Assembly (NCBI GenBank): GCA_947631575.1 | Contig: CANRLW010000003.1 | Coordinates: 62,001 to 126,000, forward strand | Direction: 5' to 3' | Length of the DNA stretch: 64,000 nt | Origin: an uncultured Clostridia bacterium | GTDB lineage: Bacteria; Bacillota; Clostridia; Oscillospirales; Ruminococcaceae | In this document: piece by piece, positions 1 to 6,398 of the stretch | Position numbering within the stretch: position 1 is the stretch's first letter | How the letters are laid out: every line of letters begins with the position of its first letter | Notes under the pieces: generated by a model | The model's database searches: none | Told to the model about the DNA's origin: nothing | Seen by the model: the letters and a program-made list of their open reading frames with translations, nothing else | Position numbers and translations under genes: made by a program

Positions 1-19
1 CTCTTACCTTTTACCTCTA

Positions 20-1273
20 TCAGGTATTACCAGTATTTTCCGAAAGCTCTACTTCGATCTTTTCCGTTCTGTTAGCCGAGTTTCCGCTGCGCACTACCGT
101 AAGCGTTACAGTATCGCCGGGCTTTTTTGCCGCAAGTATCTTGCTGACATCGCCCGTGATAACGGACTGACCGTCTATTTCGGTTATGGTGTCGCCTACC
201 TTCAGCCCGCTCTTGGAGATCGCCAGCGAGCTGTCAATTGACTTTACCTGCATTCCGGCGGGTATGCCGTATCTGTTGGCATAAGATTCGGGAATAAGGG
301 TGTAGGTTATTCCGAGAAGTGCTCTTCCCGAAACATATCCCTTTGAAATAAGGTCTTCTATAACGCTCTTCGCGTCGTTTATCGTTATCGCAAAACCGAG
401 GCTTTCCGCATAGCTCGAAACATATTTTTCATTTACAATGCCAATAACTTCTCCATAGCCGTTGAAAAGTCCGCCGCCCGAGTTTCCGCTGTTTATCGCG
501 GCATCGGTCTGTATGGAAGTAAGCGCATAGTTTGCGGTGTTGACCTGGCGGTTAAGTCCGGAAATAATGCCCTTTGAAACAGATGTTTCAAGTCCGAGAG
601 GATTTCCTATAGCAAAACAGTCATCGCCTATATGGAGCTTATCGGAATCTCCGAGGACAGCCGCAGGAAGATTTTCAGCATCAATCTTCAAAACCGCAAG
701 GTCGGTGTCGCTGTCAGTTCCTATCAGCTTTGCATCATAGGTCTTAGACTCGCCGTCGTGGGCATTGTCATTGACCTTAACCGAAAAATAATCTCCGCTT
801 TCAACAACGTGGTTGTTTGTTATGATATAGCCGTTTTTGGAGATTATAACGCCGCTGCCTCTGCTGTACAGGGTTTTCGAGCCGTTGTAATCAATTGAAA
901 CGTCAATATAGACTATGCTGTCCGAAACCGCCTGTACGAGGTCTCGCGTGTACTTATAAGTGCCGTCGCTGTTGTATTCGATTTCGGTGTTCGAGGTCGG
1001 AGCGGAAACTTCAGCCTGTAGGTCGTCAAGCGTTGGGGTAGGTGCGCTTGTGTCAATATCGGGCGAGGGAATGGAGTTGTTCTTATCGGAAACTTGCTCT
1101 TCCACAACGGTATTGTTGAACTGCTTGCTTGCAAGATATGTTCCCGCAAAACCCGAACCGCCTCCTACTATCGCGACCGCCGCAATAAGCGCCGCGACCT
1201 TTGCGGTCAGGTGTTCTTTGCGCGGTTTTGACGGGGTTTTAATTTCATTGTTGTTTTCATTATAGTCGTTCAT
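20..1273 (-). CDS. htrA: HtrA/DegP-family serine protease with PDZ domain
   Basis: Membrane-anchored trypsin-like (S1C) protease of 417 residues, expected to degrade or refold damaged envelope proteins outside the cytoplasm. An N-terminal cytoplasmic stretch is followed by one membrane segment (about residues 23-48), a low-complexity Pro/Asp/Thr linker, the protease domain (about 110-310) and one PDZ domain (about 318-405). The catalytic triad is readable: His155 in TNNHVV, Asp191 in DTDLAVLKI and Ser265 in GNSGGG. The start is supported by AGAAAGGATC a few bases upstream. Length and order match Firmicute HtrA/HtrB proteins, which have one PDZ domain. The downstream neighbour lies outside the window. 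Confidence 0.93.
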   Translation of the reverse strand: MNDYNENNNEIKTPSKPRKEHLTAKVAALIAAVAIVGGGSGFAGTYLASKQFNNTVVEEQVSDKNNSIPSPDIDTSAPTPTLDDLQAEVSAPTSNTEIEYNSDGTYKYTRDLVQAVSDSIVYIDVSIDYNGSKTLYSRGSGVIISKNGYIITNNHVVESGDYFSVKVNDNAHDGESKTYDAKLIGTDSDTDLAVLKIDAENLPAAVLGDSDKLHIGDDCFAIGNPLGLETSVSKGIISGLNRQVNTANYALTSIQTDAAINSGNSGGGLFNGYGEVIGIVNEKYVSSYAESLGFAITINDAKSVIEDLISKGYVSGRALLGITYTLIPESYANRYGIPAGMQVKSIDSSLAISKSGLKVGDTITEIDGQSVITGDVSKILAAKKPGDTVTLTVVRSGNSANRTEKIEVELSENTGNT

Positions 1274-1527
1274 GTCTAAAGATCCTTTCTGAAAACCCTT
1301 TTCAGGGAATACACTTTGTATCTCTTGGTTTCTGAATTGATTATAATCCGATAATGTGATTTTTATGTGACATAAAATTGAAGAAATAATTAAAATCGGG
1401 AAAAATTACTGGTAGAAAAGAATGATTACTGTATACGTATTAAACAACATTCCCGCTTAGAAGTAAGAGGTAAGGATTGAAAGTCAAAAAGAGTTTTCTC
1501 TCCGGTCGCGCCAAACATCGCTTGAAA

Positions 1528-2892
1528 TTATTCGTTCTCTTTTATCGCCTTTTCAACTTCGAGTCCTATCGCGCATTCGAGGCGCTTTTTCTGCATTTCG
1601 CAGGCGAGTTTATACGGCGAGCGGCAGTCACCCTCATAAAGGAAACTGTTTGCGTTGCAGCCGCCCGAACAGTAAAACTTCGCCCAGCAGTCGCGGCAGC
1701 CTTTCTTGCTGTAAATGTGAGTCTTTGCGAAATAGCTCTTTATGTCGTCGTTGAACGTTCCGTCAAGAACGCTCCCCATTTTCCATTCATCAATGCCCAC
1801 AAACTGATGACAAGGGTATATATCACCATTCGGCGTTACCGCAACATAGTCGTTTCCACATCCGCACCCTCTCAGCCTTTTTATAGCGCAGGGTCCCTGG
1901 TCGAGATCTATCATAAAGTGGAAGAAATTGAACTTGTTTTCGTTGCGGTTTGCCATTATCTCGCACAGCCTGTCGTATTCGGCAAACACCGTCGGCAGGT
2001 CGCTTTCAGTTATTGCATAGTCCATTTTCGGGTCGGTCGCCACCGGCTCGGCAGAAAGCTGGTCAAAGCCCAGGTCTTTGAGCGCAAGAACGTCATTCGC
2101 AAAATCGAGGTTGTATTTTGTAAACGTTGCGCGGACATAATAGTCTTTGTCCTTCGGGCGCTTTTCCACAAGCTTTTGAAACTTCGGAACGATAAGGTCG
2201 AAAACGCTTTTTCCGTTCAGAGAAGTGCGTATCCTGTCTGTAACTTCGCGCCTTCCGTCAAGCGACAATACGACGTTTGACATCTCGCGGTTTATGTAAT
2301 CTGTCTTCTCATCATCAAGAAGAACGCCGTTTGTCGTAATTGTAAACCTGAAATTTTTTCCATGCTGTTTTTCGAGAGAACGCGCGTATTCAATTGTAGA
2401 AGTCACCGTTTCCCAAGCCATAAGCGGCTCACCGCCGAAAAAGTCCATTTCGAGGTTTTCGCGGTTTCCTGAATTTGCAATAAGGAAATCAATTGCCTTT
2501 CTGCCTGTTTCGGGGGACATTATTTCACGCTTTCCGCCGAAATCTCCCTTTTTCGCAAAGCAGTATTCGCATCTTAAGTTGCAGTCATGCGCGACATTCA
2601 GGCACATTGACTTTATCGGGCTTTTAACAGAGGTGTCGGAAAAACGCTCGTAAGTGTCGAGCGAAAAGAGCGTGCCTTGTTTTACAAGCTCCAACAGCTC
2701 CGCATAGGTCTCTCTTACGGTATCTTCGGGATATTTTGCAAGCTTTCCTACAAATTCCTCCGGCATTTTTTCGGGCAATGGAACTTCGAGCAGGTCTATC
2801 ATATCAAACGCGCAATCGTCCATAACATGGACGGCATTTGAATTTACATCGAGCACTATATTATGTCCTAACTGTTTAAATTTATGTATCAT
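1528..2892 (-). CDS. scfB: SCIFF-peptide maturase, radical SAM/SPASM thioether-forming enzyme
   Basis: Radical-SAM enzyme of 454 residues that in this family installs thioether cross-links on Cys residues of the SCIFF (six Cys in forty-five residues) peptide. The radical-SAM motif CNLRCEYC supplies Cys104, Cys108 and Cys111. The C-terminal SPASM/twitch region is Cys-rich (about 335, 343, 345, 361, 399, 402, 408, 412, 423, 431), as expected for auxiliary Fe-S clusters. I chose the start MIHKFKQLG at 2892 rather than the in-frame ATG at 2904, because GGAG lies 6 bases before 2892 while the earlier ATG has no ribosome-binding site; family members also begin at this point. The precursor gene lies upstream at 3235-3381, separated by a terminator and a repeat. 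Confidence 0.93.
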   Translation of the reverse strand: MIHKFKQLGHNIVLDVNSNAVHVMDDCAFDMIDLLEVPLPEKMPEEFVGKLAKYPEDTVRETYAELLELVKQGTLFSLDTYERFSDTSVKSPIKSMCLNVAHDCNLRCEYCFAKKGDFGGKREIMSPETGRKAIDFLIANSGNRENLEMDFFGGEPLMAWETVTSTIEYARSLEKQHGKNFRFTITTNGVLLDDEKTDYINREMSNVVLSLDGRREVTDRIRTSLNGKSVFDLIVPKFQKLVEKRPKDKDYYVRATFTKYNLDFANDVLALKDLGFDQLSAEPVATDPKMDYAITESDLPTVFAEYDRLCEIMANRNENKFNFFHFMIDLDQGPCAIKRLRGCGCGNDYVAVTPNGDIYPCHQFVGIDEWKMGSVLDGTFNDDIKSYFAKTHIYSKKGCRDCWAKFYCSGGCNANSFLYEGDCRSPYKLACEMQKKRLECAIGLEVEKAIKENE

Positions 2893-2940
2893 CTTAATCT
2901 CCATATGTCTGAAGGCTGAAAGCCTCGGTTTGTAAAAAAA

Positions 2941-3068
2941 TCTGTTTGTGGTTCTTTTCGAACGTTCATTTTCTAAATAACGTTTATTCGCCCTATCCCC
3001 CCTCCCCCCTTCCCCGAAGGGGAAGGGGTGAGAATGCAGGGCGCTGGCGCGCCCTGCGACCCCGCACT
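2941..3068. repeat. Family A palindromic intergenic repeat, copy 1
   Basis: G+C-rich element starting with TTTGTGGTTCTTTTCGAACG, followed by a CGCCCTATCCCC motif, a CCTTCCCCGAAGGGGAAGG hairpin and a GGGCGCTGGCGCGCCC hairpin. It sits between the SCIFF precursor and its maturase. Other full copies are near 4160, 37041, 38493, 48211 and 58690. Confidence 0.85.
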
Positions 3069-3186
3069 TTTAGAGGTTAAGAGGTAAGAGGTAAGATTTA
3101 GGAGAGCCTCCCAGAGACCCTGAAAAGAGACTTTTTATACAGACCGAGGCTTTAAAGAACGCCTATTTTAATCTCATTTTTTCGGC

Positions 3187-3221
3187 AAAAACAAAAAGCG
3201 CAAGCCTCAACCTGCGCTTTC
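3187..3221 (-). terminator. Rho-independent terminator after the SCIFF gene
   Basis: On the minus strand AAGCGCA pairs with TGCGCTT and is followed by TTTTGTTTTT, 14 bases after the SCIFF stop codon. It lies between precursor and maturase, so the precursor can be made in excess of the enzyme. Confidence 0.85.
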
Positions 3222-3234
3222 TGCTCGCTTAGTT

Positions 3235-3381
3235 TTACCTGTCAACAGACGCGCACTTCTGGTTTGCAACTGTGCAGGATGTCTTGCAGGCAGACTGGCA
3301 AGATGACTGGCACTTTCCGCAGCCGCCCTTTTCCGCGCTCTTCTTAAGATCCGCTTTATTAACCGTTACGATATGCTTCAA
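3235..3381 (-). CDS. scfA: SCIFF ranthipeptide precursor
   Basis: Short ribosomally made peptide of 48 residues, substrate of the radical-SAM maturase encoded downstream. It begins MKHIVTVNKADLKKSAEKGG and has six Cys at 21, 24, 28, 32, 36 and 43, the spacing that defines the SCIFF family. In known members the maturase links Cys to a nearby residue by thioether bonds; the role of the mature peptide is not settled. Translation starts at TTG (3381), preceded by AGAGGTG; no ATG is available in frame near the conserved N-terminus. It has its own strong promoter and terminator. Confidence 0.93.
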   Translation of the reverse strand: MKHIVTVNKADLKKSAEKGGCGKCQSSCQSACKTSCTVANQKCASVDR

Positions 3382-3418
3382 AAGGAACACCTCTTTCTTT
3401 AAAAAATCACTATAAATT

Positions 3419-3447
3419 ATTATAACATAACCCTTTGATTTTTTCAA
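3419..3447 (-). promoter_or_regulatory. Sigma-A promoter of the SCIFF gene
   Basis: TTGAAA at 3442-3447, 17-bp spacer, TATAAT at 3419-3424. The expected start is near 3412, giving a leader of about 30 bases. Confidence 0.8.
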
Positions 3448-3458
3448 GGGGTTTTCAC

Positions 3459-3509
3459 AAAAAAACAGGCACATTGCGCCAACGGTAATAAACCGAGCGC
3501 AATATGCCC
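3459..3509 (-). terminator. Terminator after the small acidic membrane protein gene
   Basis: On the minus strand GGCATATTGCGC pairs with GCGCAATGTGCC, followed by TGTTTTTTTG. It separates the 82-residue gene from the SCIFF promoter. Confidence 0.85.
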
Positions 3510-3547
3510 TAGTCGCTTGTAATAATTTCAGAAAAACAAGTTTTAAA

Positions 3548-3796
3548 TCATACGCTGTCGCCGTCTTCGGTCTCTTCGCCAAAGATATCGTCCGCGCCGT
3601 CAACTGCATCTTCGTTTCCAACGGAACTGTCATCGTCAAAATCGAAATCCCAGTCCTCGTCGTCCTCATCGTCCCAAGCGTCGAAATAATCGTCCTCATT
3701 TTCCTTTTCGAGCTTTTTCTTTGCGAGATAAGTCGCCGCAGCAACGCCTCCCGCAGCCGCAAGAAATCCTATCATAAAAATACCGAATGCCTTCAT
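3548..3796 (-). CDS. Small membrane protein with acidic C-terminus, unknown function
   Basis: A protein of 82 residues that I do not recognise. Residues 4-24 form one membrane segment rich in Ala and Gly, followed by a short Lys-rich stretch (AKKKLEK) suggesting a cytoplasmic C-terminal side. The rest is strongly acidic, with runs of Asp and Glu from about residue 34 to the end. AGGAGG lies 6 bases before the ATG and a good promoter lies upstream, so it is a real gene. It is next to the SCIFF gene on the same strand, but a terminator separates them, so any link is only positional. Confidence 0.75.
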   Translation of the reverse strand: MKAFGIFMIGFLAAAGGVAAATYLAKKKLEKENEDDYFDAWDDEDDEDWDFDFDDDSSVGNEDAVDGADDIFGEETEDGDSV

Positions 3797-3837
3797 ATTA
3801 AACCTCCTATGAGCTATTCAAAATTCAACTTTATCTT

Positions 3838-3866
3838 ATTATACACCTTTTCCAATTAAAATGCAA
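3838..3866 (-). promoter_or_regulatory. Promoter of the small acidic membrane protein gene
   Basis: TTGCAT at 3861-3866, 17-bp spacer, TATAAT at 3838-3843. Confidence 0.65.
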
Positions 3867-3994
3867 GAGCAGATGTAATTTTTGGCAATAAGTGACAAAA
3901 TAAGACCTGAATAACTGTCAAATTACATAAAATAGTATTACCGATGATAAACAATAAATTCAGCAGATAACGTTTTAATTTAAAATCTCACTTC

Positions 3995-4300
3995 TGAAAA
4001 GTTATTTCTCTAAATAACGTTTACTCGCCCTATCCTGCTAGAAGTAAGAGGTTAGAAGTAAGAGGTAAGAAATTCAGGGAGCTTTTGAGAGAAAAAGTTT
4101 TTTGGTTTTTAAAGTAAGAGGCTAGAGTTGAAAACGAGAGGTTATTTGCTGAATATAGAGTTCACTCGCCCTATCCCCCTGACCCCCTTCCCCGAAGGGG
4201 AAGGGGGAGTGTGCGGGGCGCAGGCGCGCCCTGCGCCCCGCCTCGGGCTAAGCCCCGCGCTCCTGTTGGCAGTTGACAGTTTACAGGGTACAGTATGCAG
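3995..4300. repeat. Intergenic block of family A, B and C repeat pieces
   Basis: A truncated family A start (about 3995-4036) runs into TAAGAGGTAAGA-type family B units. A full family A copy follows (about 4160-4264), with hairpins CCCTTCCCCGAAGGGGAAGGG and GGGGCGCAGGCGCGCCC. Then comes an AGTTTACAGGGTACAGT piece matching the ends of family C. No gene is supported between 3797 and 4388. Confidence 0.75.
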
Positions 4301-4388
4301 TAATAGCCGAAAGGCTGTTTGCTGAATATGGCGTTCACTCGCTCCCGCAACCCCTGTTTACAGTGTATATTGTAGCGTAGCGCTTGCG

Positions 4389-5054
4389 CTACAATTTCCA
4401 GTCTATAGGCTCGATCCCGTTTTCCTTTAAAAACTCGTTCGCCCTCTTAAAATGTCCGCAGCCGAAAAAGCCGTTGTATGCAGAGAGCGGACTCGGGTGA
4501 GCGCACTGTAGTATAAGGTGGCGGCGGTTTGTAATAAGGCGCGCCTTGTCGCGGGCGTTTCTTCCCCAAAGCAAGAACACTATCGGCTGTTCACGCTCGT
4601 TTAAAAGTTCTATGATCCGGTCGGTCAGTATCTCCCAGCCCATGCCCTTGTGAGAATTAGCCTGCCCCTCGCGTACAGTGAGAGTTGCATTTAATAGCAA
4701 TACTCCGCTTTTCGCCCACTTCGTAAGCTCGCCGCTTTTTGGCGGCTCAATGCCAAGCTCGTCATGAATTTCCTTAAAGATGTTCACGAGCGAGGGCGGC
4801 GGCTCTACTCCTTCTTTTACCGAAAAACACAGCCCATGCGCCTGACCTATCTCGTGATAAGGATCCTGTCCGATAATTACCGCCTTTACATCGCTGTAGG
4901 ACGTATAGCGCAGGGCGTTGAAAATATCGTTCATCGGTGGGAAAATGCGCCTCGAATTATACTCAGAAATAAGAAACTGCCTTAGTTTTAAATAGTAGTC
5001 CTTTTTGAACTCGTCCGCCAAAAGAGCGTCCCATTCGTTTCCTATATTTACCAT
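4389..5054 (-). CDS. ung: Uracil-DNA glycosylase, family 1
   Basis: Removes uracil from DNA as the first step of base-excision repair; cytoplasmic, 221 residues, the usual length. The water-activating motif GQDPYH is at residues 62-67 (Asp64), and the active-site HPSPLSAYNGFFGCGHF block begins at His185. AAGGAG stands 5 bases before the ATG. It follows the flavin-reductase-family gene by 39 bases with no terminator between, so the two are probably co-transcribed. Confidence 0.97.
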   Translation of the reverse strand: MVNIGNEWDALLADEFKKDYYLKLRQFLISEYNSRRIFPPMNDIFNALRYTSYSDVKAVIIGQDPYHEIGQAHGLCFSVKEGVEPPPSLVNIFKEIHDELGIEPPKSGELTKWAKSGVLLLNATLTVREGQANSHKGMGWEILTDRIIELLNEREQPIVFLLWGRNARDKARLITNRRHLILQCAHPSPLSAYNGFFGCGHFKRANEFLKENGIEPIDWKL

Positions 5055-5093
5055 TTCTTCTCCTTAAAAATAAAACAACAATGCAATAAACCG

Positions 5094-5708
5094 TTATTTC
5101 TTTAGTTTTTTGCGCTTTTTCGGATCTTTTACGGAAACGTTTTTCGTGCGTTTCTTTTTACAGGAAAATCCGAACGAGCCGATTTTTCTGCCGAGAGTAA
5201 AATATGCTCCGTGGGCGTAGGCGATAAGTCCCGCTTGCTCAATCCTCAGTTTTCCTTCCTCCGAAATGATCTCATCATCAACATTAACTGCTACAATGTC
5301 TGCAATGAACATATCGTGCGAACCCTGTGGGATAATGTCGACAACTTTACATTCGAGAGAAATTTCACTCTGTGCAATCTGTGGAGCGGAAATTTTCGAG
5401 CAGGGAAGAGCTGTCAGCTTTTGCTTTGCTAGCTTGTCCTCGTTCTTTCCCGATTTAATGCCACAATAGTCAAGCTTTCTGACAGTTTCATTCGGCATCA
5501 TATTTACGCAGAATTCTCCGGAGCTTTTTATAATTTCATAGGAGTTGCGCTCCGGTCTTATGGAAATATAGAGCCTCGGCGGGTCGGAGCTTATTGTTCC
5601 TGTCCATGCTATAGTAAGCGCGGCGGGATTTTCGACCGTCCCGCATGACACCAACACCACCGGCACGGGCGCTAAAAGCGTTGCGCCTTTCCAAGTTGTT
5701 TTGCTCAT
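5094..5708 (-). CDS. Flavin reductase-like (FMN-binding split-barrel) protein
   Basis: A protein of 204 residues of the flavoredoxin / NADH:FMN oxidoreductase-like split-barrel family. It is expected to bind FMN and pass electrons in the cytoplasm; the partner is unknown. Recognisable are the N-terminal PVVLVSCGT...PAALTIAWTGTISSDPPRLYIS strand set and EFCVNMM. A basic tail (KKKRTKN...KKRKKLKK) ends the protein and is longer than usual. The start at 5708 (MSKTTWKG) has AAGAGGTGATT upstream; an in-frame extension to 5747 lacks a binding site and would run through the promoter. First gene of a likely two-gene unit with ung. Confidence 0.85.
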   Translation of the reverse strand: MSKTTWKGATLLAPVPVVLVSCGTVENPAALTIAWTGTISSDPPRLYISIRPERNSYEIIKSSGEFCVNMMPNETVRKLDYCGIKSGKNEDKLAKQKLTALPCSKISAPQIAQSEISLECKVVDIIPQGSHDMFIADIVAVNVDDEIISEEGKLRIEQAGLIAYAHGAYFTLGRKIGSFGFSCKKKRTKNVSVKDPKKRKKLKK

Positions 5709-5737
5709 AGAATCACCTCTTATTAAACTTTGATAAC

Positions 5738-5766
5738 AGTATAACACATTCGAGGATTTTTTTCAA
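5738..5766 (-). promoter_or_regulatory. Promoter for the flavin-reductase-like gene and ung
   Basis: TTGAAA at 5761-5766, 17-bp spacer, TATACT at 5738-5743. It is divergent from the tautomerase promoter. Confidence 0.7.
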
Positions 5767-5773
5767 TAAGTTC

Positions 5774-5802
5774 TTGATTATTTGCCGAAAATATGATACA
5801 AT
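5774..5802 (+). promoter_or_regulatory. Promoter for the tautomerase gene
   Basis: TTGATT at 5774-5779, 17-bp spacer, TACAAT at 5797-5802. Confidence 0.65.
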
Positions 5803-5829
5803 AAAGAAAAATTTCAGGAGGTAATTATT

Positions 5830-6171
5830 ATGCCGTTTATTAACACAAAATTTTCCGGAGAGATTACAAGCGCACAGCAGGACGAAATAAAAACCGCTTT
5901 CGGGAAAGCGGCGTCGATACTCGGAAAGAGCGAGAGCTGGCTTATGGTCGGGTTTGAGGAGAACGTTCCGCTTTATTTCAAGGGCGAGAAAAGCCCGAAA
6001 ATAGCGTTTGTAGAAGTCAGCCTCTACGGAAACGCGTCGGAGTCAGCTTATGACAAGTTTACAGGCGAGGTCTGCAAGATCCTCGGAAACACCCTCGGCG
6101 TTCCCGCAGACAAGGTTTATGTAAAGTATTCTCCAACGGACAACTGGGGGTGGAGTGGCAGGAATTTTTAA
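5830..6171 (+). CDS. MIF-like phenylpyruvate tautomerase family protein
   Basis: A protein of 113 residues matching the macrophage migration inhibitory factor/tautomerase fold. It starts MPFINTK, placing the catalytic Pro at position 2 once Met is removed, and contains ESWLMVGF, FVEVSLYG and a DNWGWSGRNF end, all typical of bacterial MIF homologues. The likely reaction is keto-enol tautomerisation of a phenylpyruvate-type substrate; the physiological substrate is unknown. CAGGAGGT lies upstream of the ATG. Single gene with its own promoter. Confidence 0.9.
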   Translation: MPFINTKFSGEITSAQQDEIKTAFGKAASILGKSESWLMVGFEENVPLYFKGEKSPKIAFVEVSLYGNASESAYDKFTGEVCKILGNTLGVPADKVYVKYSPTDNWGWSGRNF

Positions 6172-6179
6172 TTCCTGCC
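6157..6179 (+). terminator. Hairpin over the tautomerase stop codon
   Basis: GGCAGGAATT pairs perfectly with AATTCCTGCC across the stop codon. No U-run follows, so it is more likely an mRNA 3'-end stabiliser than a complete terminator. A second hairpin (GCATACAGC/GCTGTATGC, 6181-6213) follows. Confidence 0.5.
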
Positions 6180-6207
6180 GGCATACAGCATGTACGCATT
6201 GAACGCT

Positions 6208-6385
6208 GTATGCAGTAGAATGTGTGTCCGCCTTTCGGCGGACATTTTTTTGATTGTTTTTAAAGGAAAGAGCGTAAGTCGCCGCAACGGGTGATTTACG
6301 CTCTTTATAATTATAGAACAATCTAAATAACGCCCGCGCCAGCGGGCACCATAACTGACTACTGTCCACTGTACCCTGTATACTG
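6208..6385. repeat. Family C MITE-like element, copy 1
   Basis: The left end has a GTCCGCC-TTTC-GGCGGAC hairpin plus seven T (6226-6251), which can terminate tautomerase transcription. The right end has ACAATCTAAATAACGCCCGC and ACTGTCCACTGTACCCTGTA, the inverted counterpart of the left end in other copies. The middle has a hairpin of AAAGAGCGTAA with TTACGCTCTTT. Confidence 0.7.
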
Positions 6386-6398
6386 ACAGAGTGATTCA

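Noticed and set aside
1340..1368. Promoter for htrA with TATAAT at 1340-1345
   Set aside because: The -35 position (ACATAA) is too poor to list as a supported feature, though it remains possible.
4128..4325. Open frame of 65 codons in a G+C-rich stretch
   Set aside because: It runs through a family A repeat; the protein is Pro/Ala-rich with no binding site, and similar frames occur in other copies.
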